DNA of 64,000 nucleotides from Pseudomonadota bacterium (GCA_005776585.1 SXOX01000103.1:62001-126000); one strand, 5' to 3'. Shown: positions 1-9,264, numbered from the stretch's first letter. Made by a program: numbers and translations. Notes: generated from the letters alone by a model not told the origin.

Positions 1-2
1 AC

Positions 3-536
3 GACGACCAGGCCGAGGCCGGCACGTACCTGTGCCAGGCCGTCCTGCTCGACCGAAAGAGCGCTCCGGCGCAGCGCGACACGGCGCGTCTGGCCCTGCG
101 CGAGCTCCTGCCGGCCGCGCGCGAGCGGGGAGCGACCTATGCCGCGGAGGTCCAGCGCGTTCGCACCATCCGGCCGCTCGTCGAGCAGCACGCGGCGGCG
201 CTCGCCGAGCTCCCTCTGCCCGGCGGTCGGTCCCTGCTCAATCTCCTGACTGAGCACATCGAGGCCGGGCTGCGGCTCGGCGACCTCGTGGCCCAGCGCG
301 GCGACATCGTCGCGGGCGTCACCAACGCGCAGGTCGGCGACGCCGTCGCGCTGCGTGGCCGGGCGCTCACGTTGCTGCGCAAGTTCCGGCACGTCCTGAA
401 CGAGGAGGCGGCGACCAAGCCGGCGGTCGCAGAAGCCGAGGGGAGCTTCTTCGGCAGCCTCGACCAACTCGCGCAGCTCGCCTTCGCACGTCGGGCCAGC
501 AAGAACCCGCGCCAGGGCTCGGACACTGCGGCGTAA
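3..536 (+). CDS. C-terminal part of an unknown helical protein
   Basis: The reading frame is open from the window edge to a TAA at 534-536, so only the last 177 residues are visible and the start lies outside. The visible part is rich in Ala, Leu, Arg and Glu and looks wholly alpha-helical, with no signal peptide, membrane segment or recognisable catalytic motif. I do not recognise the family. Its stop codon lies inside the first unit of a palindromic tandem repeat, so the transcript would end in a series of possible hairpins. Confidence 0.6.
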   Translation, partial: DDQAEAGTYLCQAVLLDRKSAPAQRDTARLALRELLPAARERGATYAAEVQRVRTIRPLVEQHAAALAELPLPGGRSLLNLLTEHIEAGLRLGDLVAQRGDIVAGVTNAQVGDAVALRGRALTLLRKFRHVLNEEAATKPAVAEAEGSFFGSLDQLAQLAFARRASKNPRQGSDTAA

Positions 537-720
537 CCCCAGGGGTTCGGCGATCCGAGGTCGGAGTCGCTTCTGGAACCCCGGGGGGTTCGGCGATCCG
601 AGGTCCGGGTCGCTTCTGGAACCCCCGGGGGTTCGGGGATCCGAGGTCCGAGTCGCTTCGGGAACCCCGGGGGGGTCGGGGATCCGAGGTCGGGGTCGCT
701 TCGAGAACCCCTGGAGGTCC
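535..720. repeat. four 42-43 bp tandem repeats, each with a palindromic head
   Basis: Units begin at 535, 577, 620 and 663 (42, 43, 43 and 43 bp), with a partial fifth from 706. Each starts with a near or perfect palindrome; in unit 3 it is AACCCCCGGGGGTT at 620-633. A conserved core GATCCGAGGTC follows, then GTCGCTTC. There are no spacers, so this is not a CRISPR array. The array overlaps the stop codon of the gene ending at 536 and lies in its 3' flank. Repeated transcription terminators or protein-binding sites are possible roles; neither is shown. Confidence 0.9.
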
Positions 721-863
721 CGCGCGATGACCGCCGAACCCATCCAGCATCTTTCCCCGACGCCGCGACCCGTCGGGCGTCTCGCGCCAAGAATATGGGG
801 AGACGCTTCCGGCCGCCCTCCGCGCCGCCCCTGTCGTTCGCCGACAGGAAGGCCGGATGCTTG

Positions 864-896
864 TCCGCCTCATTTCCGCCTCATTTCCGCCTCATT
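864..896. repeat. three perfect copies of an 11-bp unit in a gene-free stretch
   Basis: TCCGCCTCATT occurs three times in succession at 864-874, 875-885 and 886-896. It lies in the gene-free stretch 537-914, whose left half is filled by the 43-bp repeats. Apart from the two repeat sets I see no gene, clear promoter or RNA in that stretch. The next gene on the minus strand ends at 915, so the short repeat sits just past its stop codon. Confidence 0.8.
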
Positions 897-914
897 CTCG
901 CCTGTGTCGTCGCC

Positions 915-2336
915 CTATTCTCCACCGCGCCTCCAGCTCGAGCCACGGCCGTGCCCGGACTGCTCGATCAGCCCGCGCTGCTTCAGATAGAGCAGCTCCT
1001 CACGGATCCGTCGATCGGAGGGCGCCCCTGCGAGCGCCGCGATGATCTCGCGCAACGCCATCGCAGGCTTCTGCTCGAGGACGTGCAGGATCGCCTGCTG
1101 GCGCTCCGTAAGCGTTGCGTCCGCTGCGCCTATGGTGGCCGGCCGTGTTCCTGCGCTGGCTACGACGTCCGCCTTGAACGTTACGATCACAGCTCCGTCA
1201 GCGTCTACGAACGTGGGCTCGGGAATGCCGTACGTACGGCAAGACTCGATTACGCGGTTCGTGCCTCGCCCCCAGGCCTCAATCGCGCCGGTCCGGTGAA
1301 ACGCGTCTGCGATGAGCGGGTTCCGCCGCACGGACAGGTGCTCACGGGAGAGCAACTCGGCGCGCACGCCCGTCGGGAAGTCGCCGATACTCCGCACCTC
1401 GATGCGGTCGTCAAAGACGGCGATCGCGACGTACGAGCTCGGGTTGCTCACGTCGCGATGGATGACGGCATTGATGACGATCTCGCGCAGCGCCTCCGCG
1501 GGCACGGGCAGGCGGTCCTCGCGGTTGATGGCGCCCGGCGGGAAACGCGCAGACAACGGCAGCGTGCGGTCGAGCCACGCGATCGCCTCGCGGACCATTG
1601 CGAAGGCGTGCAGGTATTCTTGCTTGTTGTCGATGATGTTGCCGGTGATCTTCGTCCCGCGGAAGCGACCGAGCTTCAGCTGCGCCTGGGGGTAGCGCGG
1701 CATGAACTTCGTGCCGTAGAGGACCTGTGCGGCGTTGGTGACCAGGCCGTCCACGCGCAGACCGAGGCGATCGAGGATGTCGCCCACTTCCATCCTGGTG
1801 CCGGCACTGAGTCGACGCTGCTCGATAGCGGTGGCCCGAGTACGAAGGATTTCCTCGTGGTCGAGATCCTCGATGTGCAAGCCTTCAGCGGGCTGGTTCT
1901 CCCATCAGTGGCGGCTGTGGTTCCGATCGAGAAGAAGCCGCGCATACTCCTCTTGAGCCATCGACGTGGTCGTGGGGCCGACGCGCTTGTAGGGCCTTCC
2001 CTCGAAGACGTAGGGCCCGAACTGCCTGGAAGCTGGCGCATCGAGGACGATCACGGCCCGTCCGTCACCGATGTCGATGTGCTCCATGCCGATGCGCGCG
2101 GCTGGTTCGAAGCGGCTCAGCGTCGCCGCGATGTCGCCTAGCGTGATGTCGGCGACCTGCTGGCCAACGAGCTGCCCTTTGGGACCGACGCCCAGGAGTA
2201 CCTGCCCGCCATCGCCGTTCAAGAACCCGCACAGCGTCCGACCTGCACGCTGCAGCTCCGCCGTCGAGCGCTTGAATTCGAGCGTCTCGGACTCGCCGTG
2301 GGCGATGCTCGACCGGAGCGCTGTAAGCGTGGTCAT
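915..2336 (-). pseudogene. AlbA_2/Schlafen-type ATP-binding regulator interrupted by an in-frame TGA
   Basis: Reading from ATG at 2336, residues 1-143 form an AlbA_2 (Schlafen AlbA-like) nucleic-acid-binding domain with the typical ETLEFKRS start and FLNGDGGQVLLGV core. A TGA at 1905-1907 then interrupts the frame. The same frame continues directly downstream with WENQPAEGL and the rest of the family: a GHKL-like ATPase region (EIVINAVIHRD, EAWGRGTNRVIE) and a C-terminal winged helix, ending at TAG 915-917. The stop replaces what would normally be Arg and could be a single CGA-to-TGA change. A TTG at 1880 could start the C-terminal part separately. The family is often annotated as a RecG-like or transcriptional regulator and is common near defence genes. 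Confidence 0.85.
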
Positions 2337-2478
2337 GGTGTCCTCCCCCTGGCTGGCTTGTCGTTCGCCGCGAGCACCTTCGAGGAGTCGTTCTTCACCG
2401 TCGGAGCTGGCGCCTTCGTCTTCCAAGGTACGCCACTGAATGGGTCGGCACCAAGGAGCAGGCGACGTTTGCCCCGAC

Positions 2479-3492
2479 CTACCGCAGCGCGTCCAACGCC
2501 TTGTCGAGCGCCGCCGGCACGCTGCGCCTCTTGTCGAGCTTGGGCGCAAAGAGCGCGAGCTTGGCGCCCGCGAGATACGGCTCGGTCTTGAAGCCGCGCG
2601 AGGTGTAGGGGAACGCGTACCGCGCTTCGACCACGAGCCCGGACTGGCGCTTGTAGTAGAAGAAGTTCTCCCGCGCATCGCCCAGCCGGGCGAAGGCCAC
2701 ACGCGCCGGATCGAGCCCGAGGGTCATGCCGAGCGACGTCTCGACCACGGGCGGCTGGTTCTCCGCGGCGGGCGTATCGGTGTGCACCAGCAGGATGCCC
2801 CGCAGCGTACCGGCGCCGCGCACCCGCGAGAGCTCATGCTTGGCGCTCTCGGGGAGGATGAGTGCGTCGTAGAGGCCGTTCGGGCGGAGCAGCCGAAAGA
2901 GCGCGGCGTAGCTCTCGTCGGTGCCTTCCAGCGGGTACGGCGCGAGGTCGACCACCACGCCGTCCTTGCCCTCCGCGAAGGCCTTGCGCAGCGGCTCGAT
3001 GGACTCCTTCAGGCACCGGGGCACGAGCACGTTGTAGGTGTCTGGGCGCGCCTCGCGGTAGCGATCGGCCACGAAGTCCTTGACCACGCCGAGCTTCGGC
3101 AGGTCCGCCTGACTCCAGGCGACTCGCGAGAACCGGCGCACGCTGAGGGCGTCGCGCGGGTTGACCGTGAGCTTGCTCTCGACCCACCGGATCTGCGGGA
3201 AGGCGACCAGGATGCGCCGGACGATCTCGCGGTTGGTGAGCTCCCAGAACGTCAGCGGGTCGGGGACGCTGTAGAGGGTGTCCTCCGCAAGGATCTGGGC
3301 GATGCGGTAGTCGGGCATGCGCGCCTGCGGCAGGACACCGTCGTACTCGATGGTGAGCACGAGGTCGACGCGGTTGCCGCCTTGAATCTCGACGAAGTAG
3401 CTCGGCATCCGCACCGTGAAGAACTCGCCCGCGGTCGCGGCGGTGCTCAATAGAGACAGCATCAGTGCCAGTGACGTTCCCAGTCGACGCAT
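2479..3492 (-). CDS. exported protein of unknown function
   Basis: This 337-residue protein starts at ATG 3492 with a clear signal peptide: MRR, a Leu/Ala-rich core, and a probable cleavage near TAATA-GEF around residue 22. The mature part is a mixed alpha/beta soluble domain without Cys pairs or membrane segments. I recognise no catalytic motif. It lies only 9 bp downstream of the Popeye-domain gene and may share its transcript. The product is likely periplasmic; an ABC-type phosphate or substrate-binding fold is possible but not supported by a motif. Confidence 0.75.
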   Translation of the reverse strand: MRRLGTSLALMLSLLSTAATAGEFFTVRMPSYFVEIQGGNRVDLVLTIEYDGVLPQARMPDYRIAQILAEDTLYSVPDPLTFWELTNREIVRRILVAFPQIRWVESKLTVNPRDALSVRRFSRVAWSQADLPKLGVVKDFVADRYREARPDTYNVLVPRCLKESIEPLRKAFAEGKDGVVVDLAPYPLEGTDESYAALFRLLRPNGLYDALILPESAKHELSRVRGAGTLRGILLVHTDTPAAENQPPVVETSLGMTLGLDPARVAFARLGDARENFFYYKRQSGLVVEARYAFPYTSRGFKTEPYLAGAKLALFAPKLDKRRSVPAALDKALDALR

Positions 3493-3501
3493 ACGGCCTC
3501 C

Positions 3502-4143
3502 CTATGCTTGGGTCGCGCGCAGTTTGGCGACCAGGTCCACACCCAGGACCGCGTGTACGGCGCGGCCCACGTCGGGGCGCCGAGCGAAGAGCCGCTCGAG
3601 CGCCGCGCGGTCGAACCGTACCACGCGGGTCCCCTCGTGAGCGACGACGTCGGCGGTCGGCAGCGCGCCGGTGACGAAGCTCATCTCGCCGACGAGCCGA
3701 CCGGGCCCGAGGACCGCGAGCACACCGGTCGCGCCGCGCACCTCGGCCTGGCCTTGCAGGACGACGACGAGGTCGGCGGGCATGGCGCCGGCCCGCACGA
3801 GGAGCTCACCCGGTGCGGCGCTCTCGAAGCGCGCGAGGCCGAGCATGGCGCGGAACTCGGCCTGGAGCAGCGGGCGGAGCACCAGCTGGCGGAGCAGCGC
3901 GGCGTCCGGATCGAGCGCCATGGGGCGGCGCTCTTGGAGGAGGAGGGCGATCTGGACTCCGTTGATGACGATGAAGACGAGCTGCCAGCAGAGCAGCGCC
4001 CATGCGGTCGGCGCCATGCGGTAGAACGCGACGGCGAGGCACGCCGCGGCGCCGGTGCAGAGCGCGCGCAGCCAGAGGATGTCGCGGACGAGGTACGACA
4101 CCAGGAAGAGCGCGTTGGCGAGGTGGACCAGGACGTCGGGCAT
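3502..4143 (-). CDS. bacterial Popeye-domain protein with cNMP-binding-like fold
   Basis: The 213-residue protein has three hydrophobic helices in residues 5-70, then a cyclic-nucleotide-binding-like beta-barrel (about 85-195). The order matches the Popeye family (POPDC): LANALFLVSYL at the start, LLLQERRPM after the third helix, and LGVDLVAKL at the end, which parallels the IGKDITNKL ending of the animal proteins. Animal POPDC proteins are membrane cAMP effectors. Ligand binding here is unproven. It sits 12 bp downstream of a DUF4143 ATPase gene and 9 bp upstream of the exported protein gene, all on the minus strand. Confidence 0.75.
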   Translation of the reverse strand: MPDVLVHLANALFLVSYLVRDILWLRALCTGAAACLAVAFYRMAPTAWALLCWQLVFIVINGVQIALLLQERRPMALDPDAALLRQLVLRPLLQAEFRAMLGLARFESAAPGELLVRAGAMPADLVVVLQGQAEVRGATGVLAVLGPGRLVGEMSFVTGALPTADVVAHEGTRVVRFDRAALERLFARRPDVGRAVHAVLGVDLVAKLRATQA

Positions 4144-4155
4144 CGCGGGGCGAGA

Positions 4156-5331
4156 CTAGCGCGCTCCGGAGAGCGTCTCCAGGGGCGCCGCCATGAGCCC
4201 TGGCTCCAGCGGAAAGGCGTGCGGGGTTCGGCACACGATCGTCCTGCGCGCTATGGTGTCTTCGCCGAGCCGTTCGGCCGCCTTGTGGAGGCCTCGGGCG
4301 TCTTGGCGGTCGGGATGCTCCGTCCACCTGCACTCGGTGAGCTCGAATCGCCCGGCGCGATGGAGGACGAAGTCGACCTCCGTGTCACGGTCCCGATAGA
4401 AGGAGAGGCTTGCCAGCTCGTCGCGGAGGCCGAGCGCGCGACGGAGCTCGCAGTAGGCCGCCGTCTCGAACAGGCCGCCCCGCAGTGGCGACTCGTGCAG
4501 CGCCTGCGGCGTGCTCGGATCCAGGTTGATGAGCGCTGCCAGCAGCCCAGTGTCGCAGAAGTACAGCTTGGGCGTCTTGGTGAGCGACTTGGTCTGGTTT
4601 CGAAACCACGGCTCCAGGAGCGCGACGACACCCGTGGCGACGAGTGCGTTGAGCCACTCGCGGGCGGTGGAGCCGCTGACGCCGACGTCGCGTGCGAGGT
4701 CCGACTGGTTGAGGAGCTGCCCGGATCGCAGCGCGCAGGCCCGCAGGAACCGCTCGAAGTCACGCAGGCTTGCGACCCGAAGCAACGTACGCAGATCGCG
4801 CTCCAGCCACGTCGCGATGTACGCATTGTAGAAGGCGCGTGCGTCGAGCGTCGGCTCGGCCCAGAGCTCGGGATAGCCTCCTCGCAGCAGAATCGTCTCG
4901 AGCGAGGCCGCCGGCGCGACGCTCCGAATCTCTGCGACGGAGAGCGTCTCGAGCTCCAACACCGCCACGCGCCCCGCAAGCGAGTCCGAGACGGCATGCA
5001 TGAGCCCAAAACGTTGCGAGCCGGTCAGAATGAAGCGCCCGTTCGTGCCGCGGTCGGCGTCGATGGAGGCCTTCACGTGCCGAAAGAGGCCCGGCGCGTA
5101 CTGGACCTCATCGACGACGACCGGCGGCGGATACCGAGACAGGAAGGAAGCCGGATCGGTCTCAGCCTCGCGCGCCGCGCTGGGGAGGTCGAGCGACACG
5201 AAGGTGTGCTCTGGGAACTGGTGCCGCAGGAGTGCGGTCTTGCCGGTTTGGCGCGCGCCGGTGAGGACCAGTGCCGGGCGTTGGGCGGCAAGCTGAGCGA
5301 GACGAGGCGCAATTGTTCTTTGAATCCACAT
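4156..5331 (-). CDS. DUF4143-type AAA ATPase (first of four)
   Basis: The 391-residue protein has the AAA_14 plus DUF4143 layout. Walker A is GARQTGKT at residues 25-32, Walker B is in VVVDEVQ near 71-77, and sensor 1 is FILTGSQ near 100. A winged-helix part follows, then a C-terminal PD-(D/E)XK-like domain with EVDFVLH. Where relatives read E-x-K, this copy reads TECRW, so the putative nuclease lysine is lost. Such ATPases are abundant, often horizontally spread, and of unsettled function. ATG 5331 begins MWIQRTI, a normal family start. Confidence 0.9.
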   Translation of the reverse strand: MWIQRTIAPRLAQLAAQRPALVLTGARQTGKTALLRHQFPEHTFVSLDLPSAAREAETDPASFLSRYPPPVVVDEVQYAPGLFRHVKASIDADRGTNGRFILTGSQRFGLMHAVSDSLAGRVAVLELETLSVAEIRSVAPAASLETILLRGGYPELWAEPTLDARAFYNAYIATWLERDLRTLLRVASLRDFERFLRACALRSGQLLNQSDLARDVGVSGSTAREWLNALVATGVVALLEPWFRNQTKSLTKTPKLYFCDTGLLAALINLDPSTPQALHESPLRGGLFETAAYCELRRALGLRDELASLSFYRDRDTEVDFVLHRAGRFELTECRWTEHPDRQDARGLHKAAERLGEDTIARRTIVCRTPHAFPLEPGLMAAPLETLSGAR

Positions 5332-5370
5332 GAGTGCAGATTCTAGGATCCGAACGTGAGATCTGCAAGA

Positions 5371-6915
5371 TCAGCGAGAGGCACCCGGGGAGCGCACGCC
5401 GCGGCGCGCGTCGGGGGACGTGGCACGCTGCGGGCGGCACGCACGGACCTGGGCCTCGAGCACGCGGACGTTTGCGGGCTCGGCCGCGCGCCGCAGCAGC
5501 GTGAGGTCTCCGGAGGCGCGTTCCACGTGGAACGCGCCACGCAGGGCCGCGAGCGCGCAGACAGCCGCGGGCGGGTCGAACGCGAGGTAGTCGCCCGCGC
5601 CGCGGTAGAGGTGGCGCGCCTCCAGGGCGACCCAGGTGACGTCGAGGACCGGCGTGTCCGCATGGCCGAGCTCGAAGAGGCGCGCGCGCGGCGACAGCGC
5701 GGGCAGCAGGTGCCCCACGGCCGCGACGGGCGCGTCGGGCGGGATGAGCGCGAGCAGCTCCCAGCGCCCCGTGACGTCTGGCTGAAACCGCGCTGGAGCG
5801 AACGGGCTCCACGTGCCGACACCGGGCAAGGTGGCGTCGGGAGCGCCGTTGTGCGCCTCGTCGGTCGCGAACACCGGAGGCAGCCAGGGTTGGGCATGCG
5901 TCAGTAGCACGGCGCCGAGCACCGCGGCTCCCAGCCAGGGCCGCTGCTTCCGGTGACGGCCCCACGCGACGATGGCGCCGACGAGCACCGCGGGGACGGC
6001 CGGCGTCGCGAAGTGGACGACGTTCATGGCGAAGCCGCCCTTGTACAGCGCGATCGCGGCCACGCCCGTGGCTCCCAGCAGCGACTCCCAGGCGAGTACG
6101 GGCAGGCCGAGCAGCGGGACCACCAGGAGGAGGAGCGCGACGAGGTGCGTGCGCTCGAAGGGGCGGGCGAGCAGCGCGCCGACACCGTCTGTGGCCAGGT
6201 TGCTCTGCACCACGATGGCCTCGTAGCCCGCGGGCAGGATCGCGGGCAGCACGGCGCGGGTCACGACGAGATACCAGGCGAGAGCGAGGCCGAGGGGCCA
6301 GAGCACGAAGCGAAGGTCGCGATGCCGGAGCCAAGCCACGAGCGCCAGCGGGAGCGCGACGAGCGCCAGATCCTCGCGGCACACGACCGCGGCGCCGAAG
6401 CCGAGCAGCGTGAGCCCCAGACGGCGCGAGACGACGCCGTAGCCGACGAGCAGCAGCGCGGGCACCGCCAGCAGGAGCGGGCGATAGGGAGACAAGGCGA
6501 GCGCAAGCGTGGGCGGGAACAGGAGGTAGACCGTGACCCAGCGGAACACGTCGGCGGGCGTCGCGTTGGCTACGGCGCGCACCAGCAGTCGGACGACGAA
6601 GGCACCCGAGGCCAGGGCGAGCGCTTGGACGAGCGCGACGGCGACGTGAGGCGAGCCGAGCTGCGAGAACGCTGCGTAGAGGGGCCAGACGAGGAGCGTG
6701 ACGGGAGACCAGTGGCTGGGCCGGTGGAGCGGGTGGATCGTGTTCTCGAAGGGCGTGCCCTGGCCGACGGCCCACAGCATCTGGTGATAGAGGGCCTCGT
6801 CCTCGAACTCCGGCGACTGGAAAGTCTGCACGCGCAGCCAGCCGAGCCACGTGATGATTGCGGCCCAGACGAGGGCGAGGACCGTGACCAGGGCCAGCTC
6901 GCGTGAGCGGCTCAC
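5371..6915 (-). CDS. DUF2079 multi-pass membrane protein
   Basis: The start chosen is GTG at 6915, overlapping the methyltransferase stop as GTGA, giving 514 residues. The sequence begins VSRSRELALV with a first membrane helix. It carries FEDEALYHQMLWAV and HPLHRPSHWSP, typical of DUF2079, a family related to GT-C glycosyltransferases. About nine to ten hydrophobic helices follow up to residue 340, then a soluble C-terminal domain. An acidic FEDEAL segment in the first loop fits a GT-C catalytic loop. Overlap with the methyltransferase suggests translational coupling. A longer upstream reading exists in this frame but is antisense-like and runs under the methyltransferase. Confidence 0.85.
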   Translation of the reverse strand: MSRSRELALVTVLALVWAAIITWLGWLRVQTFQSPEFEDEALYHQMLWAVGQGTPFENTIHPLHRPSHWSPVTLLVWPLYAAFSQLGSPHVAVALVQALALASGAFVVRLLVRAVANATPADVFRWVTVYLLFPPTLALALSPYRPLLLAVPALLLVGYGVVSRRLGLTLLGFGAAVVCREDLALVALPLALVAWLRHRDLRFVLWPLGLALAWYLVVTRAVLPAILPAGYEAIVVQSNLATDGVGALLARPFERTHLVALLLLVVPLLGLPVLAWESLLGATGVAAIALYKGGFAMNVVHFATPAVPAVLVGAIVAWGRHRKQRPWLGAAVLGAVLLTHAQPWLPPVFATDEAHNGAPDATLPGVGTWSPFAPARFQPDVTGRWELLALIPPDAPVAAVGHLLPALSPRARLFELGHADTPVLDVTWVALEARHLYRGAGDYLAFDPPAAVCALAALRGAFHVERASGDLTLLRRAAEPANVRVLEAQVRACRPQRATSPDARRGVRSPGASR

Positions 6916-8012
6916 GCGCCGTGCGGGTCCGGCTTCCGGGCGATCGCGAGGAGCGCGCGGGCGGCGCCGCCAAAGCCCGACGTGGACTCGAGCAGGCGGT
7001 CGAAGGCCAGCAGTGCGTCCGCGTAGGCGGGATCGGCCAGGCGCTCGAAGTCGACCAGCCGGTGCAGCGGCCCGTCGGTCAGGTAGTGCGTCCCGTGCAC
7101 GGCGAGCACCTCGAGCCCGGCGCGGGAGATGGCCTCGCTCAGGGTGTCCGCGGTGAAGTACCGGACCCACGTGTCGCCCGGGATCGCGTGCTCGGTCAGT
7201 GCGGCCGCTGTGGCGATGGCCTCCGCCGAATGCGCGATGGCCGGGTCGAGAGAGCCCACGCCGGACTCGACCGAGCACAGCAGCAGCCCGCCCGGTCGCA
7301 GCACGCGGGCCGCCTCGCGTAGCCCGTCCTGCGGCTCCGACAGGTAGCAGAGCACCTCGAGAGCGCTCACGAGGTGAAACGTGTCCCTCGGGAGTTCTCG
7401 CAGCGACTCGGCCGCCAGGTTCCAGAGCTCGAAGCGCCCGCCGCGGCGCGCCAGGTGGCCGAGCGCGAGCTCCAGCGCGCGGGGGTTGGGGTCGGCGAGC
7501 GTGACGGCCAGTCCGCGGTCGAGCCACTCGCAGGCGAAGCGACCGATGCCGCCCCCCAGGTCGAGGGCCTGTGCACCGGGAGGCAGCGTGTCGAGCCAGG
7601 TGCTCGCGCGTTCCAGGTAGAGGCGCTTCGAGAACTGCTTGAGCGCGAAGTTGGGCGAGCGCGGATCGAGCGTGTCCCACGACAGCGGGAACTCCGCCTG
7701 GAACCGCACGTCGCCGTCGACGTTCCAGCGGCCTGGTTCGGAGACCTCCGGTGCGCGGACCGGCGGGAATGCGAGCGCGAGCTGGCCTCCGGCCGCCGCG
7801 GCGGAGAGGTCGGAGAGCCACGCGCAGAACGCCGGGTCCGTCGTGTCCGGGGCGCTCGCCCACGCTTCGGACAAGGGTGAAGTGGGGCTGCCGGGACGCA
7901 CGATCGAGAGGTCGAGAGGCACGCCCCGCAGCGTACCGACAAGTCGCGGCGGGGTCACGCTTCCGATTCGCGCCGCCCTCGCGAGGGCGCTGACGCTCGA
8001 GCCCTCACGCAT
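6912..8012 (-). CDS. class I SAM-dependent methyltransferase
   Basis: From ATG 8012 the protein has 366 residues; a GTG/TTG extension to 8033 is possible. The Rossmann methyltransferase core begins near residue 135 with the SAM-binding motif LDLGGGIGRFACEW (motif I), followed by VTLADPNPRALE (the acidic residue at the end of beta 2), and LVSALEVLCYL and LRPGGLLLCSVE as later motifs. No substrate-recognition domain is recognisable in the N-terminal 130 residues. It is the first gene of a two-gene unit with the DUF2079 membrane protein, which suggests a role in modifying a lipid-linked or envelope sugar; that link is inferred. Confidence 0.85.
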   Translation of the reverse strand: MREGSSVSALARAARIGSVTPPRLVGTLRGVPLDLSIVRPGSPTSPLSEAWASAPDTTDPAFCAWLSDLSAAAAGGQLALAFPPVRAPEVSEPGRWNVDGDVRFQAEFPLSWDTLDPRSPNFALKQFSKRLYLERASTWLDTLPPGAQALDLGGGIGRFACEWLDRGLAVTLADPNPRALELALGHLARRGGRFELWNLAAESLRELPRDTFHLVSALEVLCYLSEPQDGLREAARVLRPGGLLLCSVESGVGSLDPAIAHSAEAIATAAALTEHAIPGDTWVRYFTADTLSEAISRAGLEVLAVHGTHYLTDGPLHRLVDFERLADPAYADALLAFDRLLESTSGFGGAARALLAIARKPDPHGA

Positions 8013-8034
8013 TATTGTAAAGTAGTTCTTCAAT

Positions 8035-8064
8035 TTGACACGGCGGAGATTCGAAGGCTAGCGT
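8035..8064 (+). promoter_or_regulatory. possible sigma-70-type promoter of the second DUF4143 ATPase
   Basis: A perfect TTGACA lies at 8035-8040, followed after 18 bp by TAGCGT at 8059-8064, a weak -10 match. The GTG start of the gene is at 8071, about where transcription would begin, so the mRNA may be leaderless. The -10 is poor, so confidence is low. Confidence 0.3.
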
Positions 8065-8070
8065 GCTCGC

Positions 8071-9264
8071 GTGCTTGAACGCGCGATTACACCTGCGCTG
8101 CTCCGGGCCGCGGCGACTATGCCGGTCGTTACGCTCGTCGGTCCGCGCCAGTCGGGCAAGACCACCCTCGTGCGACATGCGTTCCCTGACCACGCGTACG
8201 TGTCGCTGGAGCGACCCGATCTCCGCGCGCAGGCTCTCGCCGATCCGCTCGGGTTCCTCGACCGATTCGGACCTCGAACCATCCTCGACGAGGTGCAGCG
8301 CGCTCCCGAGTTGGCCTCCTACATCCAGGGCCGCGTCGATGACGACGGGACCCCAGGACGCTTCATCCTGACCGGCTCACAGAACTTCCTGCTCATGCAG
8401 CACGTCTCGCAGTCGCTCGCCGGACGCGTCGCAGTATTGCACCTGCTCCCGCTGACGGTCGCGGAGCTCTGGGGGCGCCCTGCAGTCGACGTCGGGCGTG
8501 TAGGCACGATCGACTCGGTCCGGACGTCACCGCGAGGGTCACTGTGGTCGACGCTCGTCGCAGGCTTTTATCCGCGAATCCACGACCGTGGCCTCGATCC
8601 CGGCGAGTGGCTGGCCGACTATCGACGCACGTACGTGGAGCGCGACTTGCGCGACGTTCTGCGCGTCATGGATCTCGCTGCCTTTGACCGGTTCCTACGG
8701 CTCGCTGCGGCCCGCACGGGGCAGGAGCTCAACTTGTCGGATCTCGCGTCCGACACAGGTATCAGTCAGCCTACGGCGCGGCAGTGGTTGTCTGCGTTGG
8801 AGACCGGCTTTCTCGTCATGGTCTTGTCACAGCATCATCAGAGCTATCGGAAGCGCCTACGCAAGCGCCCCAAGCTCCACTTTCTGGATACGGGATTGAC
8901 GTGTCACCTGCTTGGCATTCGAGACGCATCGACGCTCGAGGCGCACCCGTTGCGTGGGGCGATTTTCGAGAGCTTCGTCGTCGGCGAGCTGGCCAAGGGA
9001 TTTCACAATCGACGCATGGACCCGCCGCTCTTCCACTGGCGTGACGCGACCGGTCACGAAGTGGACATCTTGGTGGATCACGGGTCTCGGCTCATGCCCA
9101 TCGAGGTCAAGTCTGGGAAGACCGTCGCCCCCGACGCGACCGCGACGCTCGAGTGGTGGTGCCACATCGCCGGCGCTCCCATCGCGGACGCGGTGCTCGT
9201 CCACGGCGGTGAAGACGCGTATCGACTGCGCGGAGTCTCTGTGCTGCCGTGGTACTTGGGGTAG
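8071..9264 (+). CDS. DUF4143-type AAA ATPase (second of four)
   Basis: The 397-residue protein starts with GTG at 8071 and has the full family layout: Walker A GPRQSGKT (about 25-32), Walker B TILDEVQ, sensor FILTGSQNF, the YVERDLRDVL segment, a winged helix (LNLSDLASDTG), and a C-terminal PD-(D/E)XK-like domain with GHEVDILV and IEVKSGK, so the E-x-K lysine is kept, unlike in the copy at 4156-5331. No partner gene is adjacent. It is divergent from the methyltransferase gene with only about 60 bp between them. Confidence 0.9.
   Translation: MLERAITPALLRAAATMPVVTLVGPRQSGKTTLVRHAFPDHAYVSLERPDLRAQALADPLGFLDRFGPRTILDEVQRAPELASYIQGRVDDDGTPGRFILTGSQNFLLMQHVSQSLAGRVAVLHLLPLTVAELWGRPAVDVGRVGTIDSVRTSPRGSLWSTLVAGFYPRIHDRGLDPGEWLADYRRTYVERDLRDVLRVMDLAAFDRFLRLAAARTGQELNLSDLASDTGISQPTARQWLSALETGFLVMVLSQHHQSYRKRLRKRPKLHFLDTGLTCHLLGIRDASTLEAHPLRGAIFESFVVGELAKGFHNRRMDPPLFHWRDATGHEVDILVDHGSRLMPIEVKSGKTVAPDATATLEWWCHIAGAPIADAVLVHGGEDAYRLRGVSVLPWYLG

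Noticed and set aside
535-720. A CRISPR array made of the 43-bp repeats
   Set aside because: Units follow each other without spacers, and no cas gene is in the window.
3508-5346. A 612-codon plus-strand frame across the Popeye and ATPase genes
   Set aside because: Both minus-strand genes there have clear families, and this frame has no recognisable fold.
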